Assembly (NCBI GenBank): GCA_002837195.1
Contig: KZ478063.1
Coordinates: forward strand, 365,217-429,216
DNA: 64,000 nt
Direction of reading: 5' to 3'
Source of the DNA: Enterobacterales bacterium CwR94
Lineage (GTDB): Bacteria > Pseudomonadota > Gammaproteobacteria > Enterobacterales > Enterobacteriaceae
Below, in pieces: positions 10,990 through 20,879 of this stretch (position 1 is the stretch's first letter; every line of letters begins with the position of its first letter). The position numbers and the translations under genes are program-made. A model generated the notes under the pieces. It was not told where the DNA came from. It ran no database searches and was given only the letters and a program-made list of their open reading frames with translations.

Positions 10990-11008
10990 CATAATAATAA
11001 TTCTCGTT
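10990..11008 (+). promoter_or_regulatory. probable Fur box upstream of fhuA
   Basis: The sequence CATAATAATAATTCTCGTT matches about 12 of 19 positions of the Fur consensus. It sits roughly 50 bases before the fhuA start, and the E. coli fhuA Fur site has a closely similar AATAAT...TCTCGTTTACGTT sequence. This predicts iron-dependent repression of fhuACDB. No other element is evident in the preceding 190 bases after the mrcB terminator. Confidence 0.7.
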
Positions 11009-11055
11009 TACGTTCACACTACCTAAGCTACATCCATTCATTAGAGATTCCTGAT

Positions 11056-13256
11056 ATGGCGATTGCGCACGCGCTGTCCAAACAAGCGGTAAAAACCTCT
11101 ACGCTGGTGAAAACTCCACTGGCTCTCTTTGTTACGCTGACGCTGGCCGGTATTTCCCAGGGCTTTGCAGAAGAGACGATCACGGTTCAGGCGACGGACG
11201 GCGGGGTGGCGCAGGAAAGCGCGTGGGGACCATCCCCAACGGTCGCCGCGAAACGCTCTGCGACAGGCACCAAAACGGATACGCCAATTGAAAAAAATCC
11301 GCAGTCGGTTTCGATTGTCACGCGCGAAGAGATGGAACTGAAAGCCGTCAACAGCGTGAAAGGTGCGTTCAATTATTCGCCAGGCGTGTTCGCCGGCAAC
11401 CGTGGCAGTTCAGACGTGATTGACGCGCTGTCTATCCGTGGATTCAGTGAGACCAACACCAACCAATATCTGGATGGCTTGAAACTGCAGGCGGATAACT
11501 ACTCTGAATTTGCGATTGACCCCTATTTCCTGGAACGCGCTGAACTGCTGCGCGGCCCGGTATCGGTCCTGTACGGAAAGAGCAATCCAGGTGGCGTGGT
11601 GGCGATGGTGAGCAAGCGTCCAACCACCGAAACCCTGCGTGAAGTGCAGTTCCAAATGGGGACCGATAATCTGTTCCAAACGGGCTTCGATTTCGGCGGC
11701 GCGTTAGATGATGATGGTGTGTACTCCTACCGTCTAACAGGGCTGGCGAAAGATCAGGACGCGCAACAGTCCATGAATAAGGAGAAGCGTTTTACTATCG
11801 CGCCTTCATTCTCCTGGCGTCCAAGTGATAACACCACCTTTACGCTGCTAAGCTATTTCCAGAATGAGCCGGAAACGGGCTATTACGGCTGGTTGCCACG
11901 TCAGGGAACCGTGGTGCCGATTATCGATGCCAACGGTGTTGAGCACAAATTACCGCGTGATTTTGATGAAGGGGAAGACAGCAATAAAATCTCCCGTAAC
12001 ACCAAAATGGTCGGTTATAACTTCGATCATGCGTTTAATGACACCTGGACCGTGCGTCAAAATCTGCGCTATGCACAGTTGCGTACCAACTATCACAGCA
12101 TCTATGGCAACGGTTATGACGCCGCATCGGGCCTGATTAACCGCGGGTATGCCGATTCAGATGAAAGACTCAATGAGTTTGCCGTCGATACCCAGGGCCA
12201 GGCGAAATTCGCAACCGGGCAACTGGATCACACGCTGCTGCTGGGCGTTGATTACCAGCGTACGCACAACGACATTGATGCGATCTTCGGCGGCGCAGCC
12301 GGTTTAGATCCGCTGAACCCGCAATACGGTAATGATCAGCCGACGGTGCTGTATAACCCCTACAACTATCTGAACAAGCAGGAGCAAACGGGCCTGTATG
12401 CGCAGGATCAGATGGAGTGGGATCGTTGGGTGCTGACATTAGGCGGTCGCTATGACTTCCTGACCACCTCGGCGACTGACCGTGAGGCAGGCACCACCAA
12501 AGAGCGTCACGATCAGGCTTTCACCTGGCGCGGCGGCCTGAACTACGTGTTTGATAACGGTGTGGCACCGTACTTCAGCTACAGCGAATCCTTTATCTCC
12601 AACACCGGCACCACTATTGGTGGCGATACGTTTGAACCGTCACGCGCCAAGCAGTATGAAGCGGGCTTAAATACGTGCCGAAAGATCGCCCAATCGTGAT
12701 CACCGGTGCGGTCTATGAACTGACGAAAACCAATAACCTGACCGGCGATCCGCTGTTCCCAGCGTTCAGCGTGATGGGTGGCGAAATTCGCTCACGCGGT
12801 GTTGAGCTGGAAGCGAAAGGGGCGATCAACGCGAACGTGAATGTGACGGCGGCCTACAGCTATACCGACGCCGAGTACACCGAAGATACCTACCTGCAAG
12901 GCAAAAAGCCGGTACAGGTGCCTAAACACAATGCGTCCTTGTGGGGCGATTACACTTTCCACGAAACGGCGCTGTCTGGCCTGACGCTGGGTGCCGGTGT
13001 GCGCTACGTCGGTGAAAGCCAGGGCATCTACCGTGACGGCCCTAACGTTAACCAGAATTTCGATGTGGCTGCCTATACGCTGGTGGATGCTGCGGTGAAA
13101 TACGATCTGGGGCGTTTTGGCCTGCCGGGTTCATCCGTGGGTGTTAACGTCAATAACCTGTTTGACCGTACCTATGTGGCCAGTTGCTATCGTGACTATG
13201 CTTGCTACTGGGGTGCAGAGCGTCAAATCGTTGGTACCGCAACCTTCCGTTTCTAA
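11056..13256 (+). pseudogene. fhuA: ferrichrome outer-membrane receptor FhuA, one-base frameshift
   Basis: TonB-dependent receptor for ferrichrome iron and, in E. coli, for several phages. A signal peptide (about 1-38), a TonB-box-like ETITVQA, the plug domain and most of the beta-barrel are read from 11056. At about 12669-12671 the frame breaks: the codons run KQYEAGL and then into NTCRKIAQS and a stop at 12699. The -1 frame continues exactly as FhuA should (KYVPKDRPIVITGAVYELTKTNN) to the terminal aromatic residue in TATFRF at 13253. One missing A in a run of three (family pattern needs four) explains it. Restored, the product would be 733 residues. It is a true null allele, a phase-variable state or a sequencing error; the sequence alone cannot decide. 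Both halves are otherwise free of damage. Confidence 0.9.
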
Positions 13257-13306
13257 CTTCCATAAACCTGGCGCGGGAAACCGCGCCTGTCAGCCAGATG
13301 AGTGTT

Positions 13307-14104
13307 ATGCACGAACGCCAATCGCAGTCTCACGCTACCTTCACACTGGATAATGCCAGTTTCTCCGTGCCGGGCCGTACGTTACTTCAACCCTTGTCAC
13401 TGACCTTTCCTGCCGGAAAAGTGTGTGGCCTGATTGGACACAACGGTTCAGGTAAATCGACGCTGTTAAAAATGCTGGGCCGCCACCATTCGGCGAGCGC
13501 AGGGCAAGTGACACTCAACCAGCAATCGATTGGTGACTGGAACAGTAAAGCCTTTGCCCGTGAAGTGGCGTACCTGCCGCAACAATTGCCTGCGGCAGAA
13601 GGGATGACCGTACGTGAACTGGTGGCGATTGGACGGTATCCGTGGCATGGCGCGTTAGGCCGCTACGGTGCAGAAGATCGTGAGCGCGTGGAAGAAGCCA
13701 TTATGCTGGTGGGGCTAAAACCTTTCGCCGGGCGGTTGGTCGACAGTCTATCCGGTGGTGAGCGTCAGCGTGCGTGGATCGCGATGTTAGTCGCACAGAA
13801 CAGCCGCTGCCTGCTATTGGACGAGCCGACTTCAGCACTGGATATTGCCCACCAGGTTGAAGTGTTGGCACTGATCCAGCGTCTGAGCCATGAGCGGGGA
13901 CTAACGGTGATCGCTGTTCTGCACGACATCAATATGGCTGCCCGCTACTGCGATCATCTGATTGCCCTGCGCGGCGGCGAGATGATCGCCTCTGGTGAAC
14001 CCGAAGCGATCATGCAGGCTGAGGTGTTGGGCAAGATTTACGGCATTCCGATGGGGATCATGCCGCATCCGCAAGGCGGTGCGCCCGTCAGCTTTGTCTG
14101 CTGA
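13307..14104 (+). CDS. fhuC: ferric hydroxamate ABC transporter ATPase
   Basis: Energises import of ferric hydroxamates through FhuB. Walker A GHNGSGKST is at about 44-52, followed by the Q-loop (YLPQQLP), ABC signature LSGGERQR, Walker B LLLDEP and the switch His in AVLHD. The chosen ATG at 13307 (MHERQSQSHATF) gives 265 residues, the E. coli length. An ATG three codons upstream (13298) is possible. It begins about 50 bases after the fhuA reading frame ends and should be co-transcribed. It is intact despite the lesion in fhuA. Confidence 0.96.
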   Translation: MHERQSQSHATFTLDNASFSVPGRTLLQPLSLTFPAGKVCGLIGHNGSGKSTLLKMLGRHHSASAGQVTLNQQSIGDWNSKAFAREVAYLPQQLPAAEGMTVRELVAIGRYPWHGALGRYGAEDRERVEEAIMLVGLKPFAGRLVDSLSGGERQRAWIAMLVAQNSRCLLLDEPTSALDIAHQVEVLALIQRLSHERGLTVIAVLHDINMAARYCDHLIALRGGEMIASGEPEAIMQAEVLGKIYGIPMGIMPHPQGGAPVSFVC

Positions 14105-14114
14105 GGGGCATGAC

Positions 14115-14999
14115 ATGACCGAATTTTCGCGACGCCGTCTGCTCACTGCGATGGCGCTCTCTCCGTTACTGTTGTCGCCTCATTTGCGGGCGGCAACCGC
14201 TACGCCGGACATCTCTCGTATCGTTGCGTTGGAATGGTTGCCGGTCGAGTTGCTGCTGGCGCTTGGCGTCACGCCGTGGGGCGTGGCGGATACGCACACT
14301 TATCGCCAATGGGTACGCGAACCCGCTTTGCCCGCCGGTGTGATTGATGTGGGGCTGCGTATGGAGCCCAATCTTGAACTGCTCACGCAGATGCAGCCTT
14401 CACTGCTGTTGTATTCCAACGGTTACGGGCCATCGCAAACTCGCCTTGCGCGTATTGCGCCAGGCATGGGATTTGATTTTAACGATGGCAGTGGTAAGCC
14501 GCTGACCACCGCGCGTCATTCCCTGATTGCCCTGGGCGAGCGTCTTGGCTTGCAAGCGCAGGCGCACGATCACTTAGCGCACGTTGACAAGGTTATGGCT
14601 GAGACGCGACAGCGGCTGGCGCGTTTTGCCGATCGGCCGATTCTCCTGATGAGTTTGATGGATAACCGTCACACGCTGGTGTTTGGCAAGTTGGGGTTGT
14701 TTGCCGAAACCATGGCGGTGCTGGGATTGAAAAATGCCTGGCAGGGCGAAACCAACTTTTGGGGCAGTGCGGTGATTGGAATTGAAAATCTCGCCTCGGT
14801 GCGCGATACCCACGTTATCTGCTTCGATCACGATAATCAGTCGATGTTGGATGAGGTCACGCGTAGCGCGTTGTGGCAGTCGCTGCCCTTTGTACGCAGC
14901 AACGATTTTGTCACGGCACCGGCGGTATGGTTCTATGGTGCGACCTTATCGGCCATTAACTTTTGTCAGGTGTTAGTTCGCGCACTGGAGGGGAAATGA
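14115..14999 (+). CDS. fhuD: ferric hydroxamate periplasmic-binding protein
   Basis: Periplasmic carrier that delivers ferric hydroxamates (ferrichrome, coprogen, aerobactin class) to FhuB. The N-terminus MTEFSRRRLLTAMALSPLLL has paired arginines before a hydrophobic segment, resembling a Tat-type signal as in E. coli FhuD. The ATG at 14115 follows a GAGGGG ribosome site 10 bases after fhuC. The product has 294 residues. The stop overlaps the fhuB start (ATGA), showing tight coupling. Confidence 0.96.
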   Translation: MTEFSRRRLLTAMALSPLLLSPHLRAATATPDISRIVALEWLPVELLLALGVTPWGVADTHTYRQWVREPALPAGVIDVGLRMEPNLELLTQMQPSLLLYSNGYGPSQTRLARIAPGMGFDFNDGSGKPLTTARHSLIALGERLGLQAQAHDHLAHVDKVMAETRQRLARFADRPILLMSLMDNRHTLVFGKLGLFAETMAVLGLKNAWQGETNFWGSAVIGIENLASVRDTHVICFDHDNQSMLDEVTRSALWQSLPFVRSNDFVTAPAVWFYGATLSAINFCQVLVRALEGK

Positions 15000-16975
15000 G
15001 CCGTATTTCCCGCTTTCCCTTGTTGCTGCTGTTGGTCCTGTTTGCGTTGGCATTGTGGCTGACAACGATTAATTTCCGGCACGCGTTACCTGCGGCTGAG
15101 TGGTTGCAAGCCTGGCACAAGCCCAACATCAATAACATCGACCAAATGGTGTTTCATTACAGCCTGTCGTCGCGTTGGGTGCTGTCGTTGCTGGTCGGTG
15201 CGGGACTGGGCTTTGTGGGGCTTTTGTTCCAACAAGTCTTGCGTAATCCGCTGGCAGAGCCCACCACACTGGGCGTTGCCAGTGGTGCCCAACTGGGGAT
15301 TACGGTGGCTACCCTGTGGGCGCTACCTGGCGGTGATGCGACTTATCAACTGGCGGCGATGGCCGGTGCGTTGCTGGTAGGCGCGGTGGTCTTTGGGATC
15401 GCCTGGGGACGGCGAATGTCTCCGGTCACCTTGATCCTCGCGGGCTTAGTGGTAAGCCTGTACTGCGGTGCGGTGAACCAAATCTTTGCCATCTTTAATC
15501 ATGATCAGCTGCAAAACATGTTTCTGTGGAGCACGGGATCGCTCAATCAGATGGACTGGCACAACGTCGATACCCTGGCTCCGCGTCTGGTGATTGGCTT
15601 TGTGATAGGTTTAGCGCTGATTCGCCCATTGACCCTGATGGGATTGGATGACGGGGTTGCCAAAAATCTCGGTCTTGCGCTGTCGCTGGTACGCTTTTTT
15701 ACGCTGTTGCTGGCCATTGTCTTGAGTGCACAGTTGGTCAGTTCTGTCGGCATTATCGGCTTTATTGGCCTGTTTGCCCCCTTATTGGCAAAGATGTTGG
15801 GTGCGCGACGTTTATTGAGTCGCTTGCTCCTCGCACCGCTGATTGGTGCGTTGCTGCTGTGGTTAGCGGATCAATCCGTCCAGTGGATTGCCTCCCAACT
15901 GGGGGAAATTTCAACCGGAACGGTGACCTCGATTATCGGCGCACCGATTCTGTTATGGCTGTTGCCACGCTTGCGAACCGGCTCAGTGCCGCCAGCCCTG
16001 AATCAGGGTGACCATGTGCCTGCTGAACGCCAACACGTTGTCATGTGGTGGGCGCTTGGCGGTGCGATATTGCTGGGGTTAGTGGTTCTGGTGCTGTCGT
16101 TAGGCCGTGATGCGCAAGGTTGGGTGTGGGCGACGGGCGATCTTTGGCATCAGCTACAACCGTGGCGCGCGCCGCGCACGGTTGCGGCGTTAGCGGCTGG
16201 TGTGATGCTGGGGATTGCCGGCTGTTTGATCCAGCGGATGACCGGCAATCCGATGGCCAGTCCTGAAGTATTAGGCATCAGCTCAGGTGCTGCTTTCGGT
16301 GTGATTATCTTGATGTTTATTGCGCCCGGCGATTTAACGCCCTGGTTACTGCCTGCGGGGAGCCTGGGCGCGATGATTACGCTGATTGCGATCATGCTGA
16401 CCTCCAGCCGCGGCGGGTTTTCACCGCAGCGTATGCTGCTGGCAGGCACCGCCTTTAGCACCGCATTTGGTGCGTTGCTGATGCTACTGCTGGCGAGTGG
16501 CGATCCGCGGATGTCCAGCTTGCTGACATGGATTTCCGGTTCAACTTATGGCGTAGATATGCCGCAGGCACTCCGTAGCGGAGTTGTGGCTTTGGTGCTC
16601 TTCGCCCTCGTGCCCTTAACACGACGTTGGCTCACCGTGTTGCCACTCGGCGGATTAACGGCCAAATCCGTGGGTATCGCGCTGACACCAACGCGTTTAC
16701 TGCTGCTGTTACTGGCAGCGGTGTTAACGGCGGGAGCAACACTGACCGTTGGCCCACTGAGTTTTGTCGGCCTGATGGCTCCGCATATGACGCGCATGTT
16801 GGGCTTTCGCCGGGCGTTACCACAACTGATGATTGCGGCGTTAATTGGCGGGGCTTTGATGATGTTTGCGGACTGGTGCGGCAGAATGTTGGCGTTTCCG
16901 GATCAGATCCCTGCCGGATTGTTAGCGACCTTTATTGGTGCGCCGTGGTTTATTTGGTTATTGCGTAAGGGTTAA
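14996..16975 (+). CDS. fhuB: ferric hydroxamate permease FhuB
   Basis: Inner-membrane permease for ferric hydroxamates. It is a fused double-length BtuC-type protein: two homologous halves each contain the PLAEPTTLGVASGA / PMASPEVLGISSGA type motif and the GLVGLLFQQ / GFIGLFAPLLAKMLGARR / SFVGLMAPHMTRMLGFRR coupling segments. The sequence is hydrophobic throughout, consistent with about 20 membrane helices. The ATG at 14996 overlaps the fhuD stop, giving 659 residues. It ends the operon and faces hemL. Confidence 0.97.
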   Translation: MSRISRFPLLLLLVLFALALWLTTINFRHALPAAEWLQAWHKPNINNIDQMVFHYSLSSRWVLSLLVGAGLGFVGLLFQQVLRNPLAEPTTLGVASGAQLGITVATLWALPGGDATYQLAAMAGALLVGAVVFGIAWGRRMSPVTLILAGLVVSLYCGAVNQIFAIFNHDQLQNMFLWSTGSLNQMDWHNVDTLAPRLVIGFVIGLALIRPLTLMGLDDGVAKNLGLALSLVRFFTLLLAIVLSAQLVSSVGIIGFIGLFAPLLAKMLGARRLLSRLLLAPLIGALLLWLADQSVQWIASQLGEISTGTVTSIIGAPILLWLLPRLRTGSVPPALNQGDHVPAERQHVVMWWALGGAILLGLVVLVLSLGRDAQGWVWATGDLWHQLQPWRAPRTVAALAAGVMLGIAGCLIQRMTGNPMASPEVLGISSGAAFGVIILMFIAPGDLTPWLLPAGSLGAMITLIAIMLTSSRGGFSPQRMLLAGTAFSTAFGALLMLLLASGDPRMSSLLTWISGSTYGVDMPQALRSGVVALVLFALVPLTRRWLTVLPLGGLTAKSVGIALTPTRLLLLLLAAVLTAGATLTVGPLSFVGLMAPHMTRMLGFRRALPQLMIAALIGGALMMFADWCGRMLAFPDQIPAGLLATFIGAPWFIWLLRKG

Positions 16976-16983
16976 TTCAGACG

Positions 16984-17011
16984 GTCCCTGCACTCTGTGG
17001 AGCGCAGGGAC
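16984..17011. terminator. hairpin between converging fhuB and hemL
   Basis: GTCCCTGC-a-CTC, loop TGTG, then GAG-c-GCAGGGAC forms an almost perfect 12-base stem between the fhuB stop and the hemL stop. There is no clear T run on either side, so a role as shared terminator or RNA-stabilising stem is inferred from position. Confidence 0.55.
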
Positions 17012-17021
17012 ATCTCGCCGA

Positions 17022-18302
17022 TTACAGTTTCGCGAAGCAGCGGCGGGCAGCCTCAACGGTACGCTGAATATCCGCTTTGCTGTGTGCCAGTGACATAAAG
17101 CCTGCTTCATAGGCGGAAGGTGCCAGATAGACGCCTTCTTCCAACATCAAGTGGAAGAATTTGCGGAAACGCTCCACATCACAACGGGTGACATCAGCGT
17201 AACTGGTCACCGTGTCGGCATCGGTGAAGAACAGGCCAAACATGCCGCCAACGTGGTTAACCACCAGGGGAATGTTTTCTGCGTGCGCCGCCGCACGTAA
17301 ACCTTCTGCTAACTGCTCTGTCAGTTCGCTAAGTGCAGCGTGAGTACCCGGTTTAGCGATTTCCGTTAAGCAGGCAAACCCGGCGGCCATCGCAATCGGG
17401 TTACCCGACAGTGTCCCAGCCTGATAAACCGGGCCAGTAGGAGCCAGGGCTTCCATCACTTCGCGACGTCCACCAAAAGCACCGACAGGCATGCCGCCGC
17501 CGATGATTTTACCCAGGCATGTCAGATCCGGTGTCACACCATAATGCGCCTGTGCACCCGCCAACGCGACGCGAAAGCCGGTCATCACTTCATCGATAAT
17601 AAACAGGGCACCAAATTCATCGCACAAGGCACGCAAGCCAGGCAGGAAATCAGGTTGTGGTGGAATGCAGTTCATGTTGCCAGCGACGGGCTCTACGATG
17701 ATACAGGCGATGTCAGCCGGGTATTGCTCAAATGCCGCGCGTACCGAAGCCAAATCGTTATAAGTGCAAGTCAGAGTATGCTTAGCAAAGTCAGCGGGGA
17801 CGCCCGGAGAGTTAGGCTGGCCCAGCGTTAATGCGCCGCTACCGGCTTTCACCAGCAGGCAATCGGCGTGACCGTGATAGCAGCCTTCAAACTTAATGAT
17901 TTTATCGCGGCCGGTGAAGCCACGTGCCAGGCGAATCGCGCTCATGGTGGCTTCAGTGCCCGAGTTCACCATGCGTACCATATCCATCGTTGGCACCAAC
18001 TGGGTGACCAACTCCGCCATTTTCACTTCCATTTCCGTTGGCGCGCCGAAACTTAATCCGCGCTCGGCAGCTTCAATCACCGCATTACGAATGGCGGGGT
18101 GATTATGACCCAGCACCATCGGCCCCCAGGACCCCACGTAGTCGATGTACGCTTTACCGTCGGCATCGAATAAGAAAGCACCGTCTGCACGTTCGATAAA
18201 CAGTGGCACGCCGCCGACACCGGTGAAAGCACGTACGGGCGAGTTGACGCCGCCGGGGATCAATTTTTGTGCCTGTGCATACAGATTTTCTGACTGACTC
18301 AT
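17022..18302 (-). CDS. hemL: glutamate-1-semialdehyde 2,1-aminomutase
   Basis: PLP enzyme that converts glutamate-1-semialdehyde to 5-aminolevulinate in C5-pathway haem synthesis. The PLP lysine is Lys265 in CLGKIIGGG, and the [10 protein letters not shown] strand with the cofactor-binding Asp is present. The ATG at 18302 ([12 protein letters not shown]) gives 426 residues, the E. coli length. An in-frame extension upstream to 18380 has no family support. In E. coli clcB lies between hemL and erpA; here it is absent, leaving a 224-base gap with the two divergent starts. Confidence 0.97.
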   Translation of the reverse strand: MSQSENLYAQAQKLIPGGVNSPVRAFTGVGGVPLFIERADGAFLFDADGKAYIDYVGSWGPMVLGHNHPAIRNAVIEAAERGLSFGAPTEMEVKMAELVTQLVPTMDMVRMVNSGTEATMSAIRLARGFTGRDKIIKFEGCYHGHADCLLVKAGSGALTLGQPNSPGVPADFAKHTLTCTYNDLASVRAAFEQYPADIACIIVEPVAGNMNCIPPQPDFLPGLRALCDEFGALFIIDEVMTGFRVALAGAQAHYGVTPDLTCLGKIIGGGMPVGAFGGRREVMEALAPTGPVYQAGTLSGNPIAMAAGFACLTEIAKPGTHAALSELTEQLAEGLRAAAHAENIPLVVNHVGGMFGLFFTDADTVTSYADVTRCDVERFRKFFHLMLEEGVYLAPSAYEAGFMSLAHSKADIQRTVEAARRCFAKL

Positions 18303-18526
18303 GGAGACTCCTGATGTGTTCGGTAAAAAATATGCGGCTATTCTAAGGGAACAGCGGCGCGGGGGGAAACGCCAAGGCACGGCAAAGCGTAACCGCAGGT
18401 GATCACAATGTGCTTTGCGCCGGGCAAAACTTGAATGCCCCCGACGGGTAGTAGATAATAGTTCCTAATATGGTCGAATAATAAGCTGCCTGCTGAGTTC
18501 ACAGCGGACAGAGGCTGGAGTTGAGA

Positions 18527-18874
18527 ATGAGTGATGATGTAGTAGCACTGCCCCTGCAGTTTACTGATGCGGCAGCAAATAAAGTGAAATTTTTGATTGC
18601 TGATGAAGAGAACCCAGAGCTGAAGCTGCGCGTATACATCACGGGCGGCGGTTGCAGCGGTTTCCAGTACGGCTTCACGTTTGATGACAAAGTAAATGAC
18701 GGCGACATGACGATTGAGAAGTCAGGTGTGTCTTTAGTGGTTGATCCGATGAGCCTGCAATATTTGGTGGGCGGTTGCGTGGATTACACTGAGGGTTTAG
18801 AGGGATCACGTTTTGTGGTGACTAACCCTAACGCGAAAACGACCTGCGGTTGCGGTTCCTCTTTCAGTATCTGA
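18527..18874 (+). CDS. erpA: iron-sulfur cluster insertion protein ErpA
   Basis: A-type carrier that delivers iron-sulfur clusters to apoproteins, including IspG/IspH of isoprenoid synthesis. The three cluster-binding cysteines are Cys43 (GGGCSGF) and Cys107/Cys109 (TCGCGSSF). The ATG at 18527 gives 115 residues, one more than E. coli. One difference: the GGSVDYTEG segment of E. coli reads GGCVDYTEG here, adding a fourth cysteine. It is followed by a strong terminator. Confidence 0.97.
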   Translation: MSDDVVALPLQFTDAAANKVKFLIADEENPELKLRVYITGGGCSGFQYGFTFDDKVNDGDMTIEKSGVSLVVDPMSLQYLVGGCVDYTEGLEGSRFVVTNPNAKTTCGCGSSFSI

Positions 18875-18896
18875 TGACCTCTTCTTCTGCATAACA

Positions 18897-18922
18897 AAAC
18901 GGGCGCAATAGCGCCCGTTTCT
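18897..18922. terminator. bidirectional terminator between erpA and the 83-residue gene
   Basis: AAACGGGCGC, loop AATA, GCGCCCGTTT is a perfect ten-base stem. A/T-rich tracts flank both sides (TTTCTCATT after it, AATAACAAAA before it). It lies between the convergent stop codons of erpA and the small exported protein and can serve both. Confidence 0.85.
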
Positions 18923-18932
18923 CATTCTGTTT

Positions 18933-19184
18933 CTACCATTCGATAGTGACTAACTGTGCTGTGGTCTTGGTCTGGGCATCAGTGACGCTGGACGGGGTTA
19001 TTTTCGGCTGCGCACCGCGCGTTCCACTGCACGCTGCCGTGGGCAAGTGAGTCGTGGTTGCCGTTGTGCCATCCACATGGCACTGGGCGACAATCACCAG
19101 CTTCACGGCAATCGCGCCGCTGGTGGTTGCTGCCTGTAGGGTTCCCGCCATCATCAGCCCGAAAATAAACAAAAGGGCTTTCAT
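18933..19184 (-). CDS. small exported protein of unknown function
   Basis: I do not recognise this 83-residue protein. Residues 1-19 (MKALLFIFGLMMAGTLQA) are a convincing signal peptide with an AQA-like cleavage site, so the mature chain is about 64 residues and periplasmic or secreted. It has two cysteines (AQCHVDG and AACSG), suggesting one disulfide, and is rich in Thr, Ala and Ser. The short beta-rich start SGAIAVKLVIVAQC and the C-terminal VTIEW strand recall Spore Coat Protein U or chaperone-usher subunits, but this is a weak resemblance in an unusually short chain. It occupies the place where E. coli has yadS. It has its own start with a GGAAACACC leader and shares a terminator with erpA. 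Confidence 0.65.
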   Translation of the reverse strand: MKALLFIFGLMMAGTLQAATTSGAIAVKLVIVAQCHVDGTTATTTHLPTAACSGTRGAQPKITPSSVTDAQTKTTAQLVTIEW

Positions 19185-19309
19185 GGTGTTTCCTGGTGTG
19201 TAAAGCAGGGAAGATCTCCCCGTTTAAAAACGTGCCGAGCTTATCGAAATGCCCACACTGTTATTTTGATTAACGACAAAAAACGGTGAAACTTTAATCG
19301 CTGAGCGAA

Positions 19310-20101
19310 TTATTCTTCTTTTGCGAGCTGAGGGCACAGCTGTTTTGCTGCATCCAGCATACGTGGGCCTGGGCGACTAAACCAGTCATCGGTCAGCATA
19401 ATAATCGGCACATTGAGCTGCGGTTGCCAAAAGGCATGGATGGCGCTGGCGCGATGGCTGTCACCGATACTGACGATGGCGGCGGGCTGGCGTACCAGCA
19501 CTTGTTCGCGACTGACTTGCGGCCAGGGCACGCGGCTGTCTGCAAAAATATTCCGCCCTCCGCACAGGGCCAGAATATCATTTTGTAGCGTGTTGCCAGC
19601 AGCCGTGAACAGAGGCTGACTGCCAAATTGTAAAAATACCGGCAACGGAACCGGGCGCTGATACTGCTTTTGCAAAGCCTGAAAACCGTTACTCAGGTCG
19701 GTGGCGGCCGCCAGCGCTGCTTTCGGTTGCGGACTGTAAGGGGCCAACTGGCGTAGCGCCTGGCTTAATCCAGCCAGACTCTCCGTTTGCATCCACATCA
19801 CCTTCACGCCGAGTTTTTGCAGTTGGTCAACCTGACGTTGCGGATTTCCCCCGCGCCAGGCCAGCACGACATCGGGTTTTTGCGCCAGTACCGCCTCAAT
19901 ATTGACGCCTTGCCAATTAGCGACGGTAGGCAACGATTGAGCCGCAGGGGGATAATCAGAGTATTCACTGACTGCGACAGGCGTTATACCCGCGGCAAAG
20001 GCCATTTCCGTCAGGTTGGGGGCGAGCGTGACGACACGGGCTGCTGCCAGCGCACCCAAAGGCAACGCCAGCAGCAGGCAGAGCAGAAAACGCTTAGGCA
20101 C
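19310..20101 (-). CDS. btuF: vitamin B12 periplasmic-binding protein
   Basis: Periplasmic carrier that passes cobalamin to the BtuCD transporter. It has a signal peptide ([19 protein letters not shown]) and a class III binding-protein fold with [18 protein letters not shown] at the start of the mature protein and the [12 protein letters not shown] strand. It has 263 residues, near the E. coli 266. Its start overlaps the mtnN stop by eight bases, so it is translated from the mtnN message. Confidence 0.95.
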   Translation of the reverse strand: MPKRFLLCLLLALPLGALAAARVVTLAPNLTEMAFAAGITPVAVSEYSDYPPAAQSLPTVANWQGVNIEAVLAQKPDVVLAWRGGNPQRQVDQLQKLGVKVMWMQTESLAGLSQALRQLAPYSPQPKAALAAATDLSNGFQALQKQYQRPVPLPVFLQFGSQPLFTAAGNTLQNDILALCGGRNIFADSRVPWPQVSREQVLVRQPAAIVSIGDSHRASAIHAFWQPQLNVPIIMLTDDWFSRPGPRMLDAAKQLCPQLAKEE

Positions 20102-20789
20102 GCAGGTGCGCCAGCAAGTTTTCTACCATCAGAGAGGATTGTTTTGCGGCGACGCTGAGGAACTCATCAAAACTCAGGTGAGATTGCTGGTCTGCGACAT
20201 CTGAAATTGCGCGAACCACCACAAAAGGCACCTGGAAATTATGACAAACGTGGCCAATCGCCGTGGCTTCCATTTCCACCGCAATGGCTTGCGGGAAGGT
20301 GGTGCGAATACGGTTCAGGGGTTCTGCGCCGTTGATAAAGGCATCGCCACTGACCACTAAACCGCGAACAGCATTCAGAGAAAGTTGCTTGATGCAGGTT
20401 TCTGCGGCGGCAATCAGTTTTGCGTCGGCGGCGAAGGCTGCAGGGCAGCCCGCCATTTGGCCCGGCTGATAGCCAAATGCGGTGACATCGGCATCGTGAT
20501 AGCGCACTTCATCAGACACCACGATATCGCCGACTTTCAGCGTCGGGGCCAGGCCACCCGCTGAACCGGTGTTGATCACGATATCGGGTTTGCACAGTTC
20601 CAGCAGCAATGTCGTTCCCATGGCCGCCGCCACTTTGCCAATACCGGACTTCAATAAAGCCACTTCAACGCCGTTTAACGTACCGGTGTAAATCTCGCAG
20701 CCCGCCAGCGTCTGTGTCTGACGATTTTCAATCTTGTCTCGCAGCAGGGTGACTTCCTGCTCCATCGCGCCAATAATGCCTACTTTCAT
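20094..20789 (-). CDS. mtnN: 5'-methylthioadenosine/S-adenosylhomocysteine nucleosidase
   Basis: Cleaves adenine from methylthioadenosine and S-adenosylhomocysteine, recycling methionine and feeding LuxS/AI-2 chemistry. It has the family N-terminus [13 protein letters not shown] with Glu12, the central NTGSAGGL motif, the [12 protein letters not shown] substrate loop and the catalytic Asp in RAISDVADQ. It has 231 residues. It is first in the mtnN-btuF pair and divergent from dgt. Confidence 0.97.
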   Translation of the reverse strand: MKVGIIGAMEQEVTLLRDKIENRQTQTLAGCEIYTGTLNGVEVALLKSGIGKVAAAMGTTLLLELCKPDIVINTGSAGGLAPTLKVGDIVVSDEVRYHDADVTAFGYQPGQMAGCPAAFAADAKLIAAAETCIKQLSLNAVRGLVVSGDAFINGAEPLNRIRTTFPQAIAVEMEATAIGHVCHNFQVPFVVVRAISDVADQQSHLSFDEFLSVAAKQSSLMVENLLAHLRA

Positions 20790-20879
20790 CGCGGCTCTCC
20801 CTTATAGTGAGTGTGTGCGCTAATTTGCTGGCGCATAGTCTATCATGGCAGGAGTCTGGCGCTACTCTGAGGGGAAGGA

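Noticed and set aside
12666..12673. Programmed -1 frameshift in fhuA
   Set aside because: A -1 slip at CTTAAAT would restore the protein, but the heptamer does not fit the X XXY YYZ rule, no downstream stimulatory structure is evident, and FhuA families do not use recoding. A one-base deletion or sequencing error is simpler.
12690..13256. A second, independent gene in the 3' half of fhuA
   Set aside because: Its sequence is the C-terminal barrel of FhuA in the next frame, directly continuous with the upstream half; it has no ribosome site or signal peptide.
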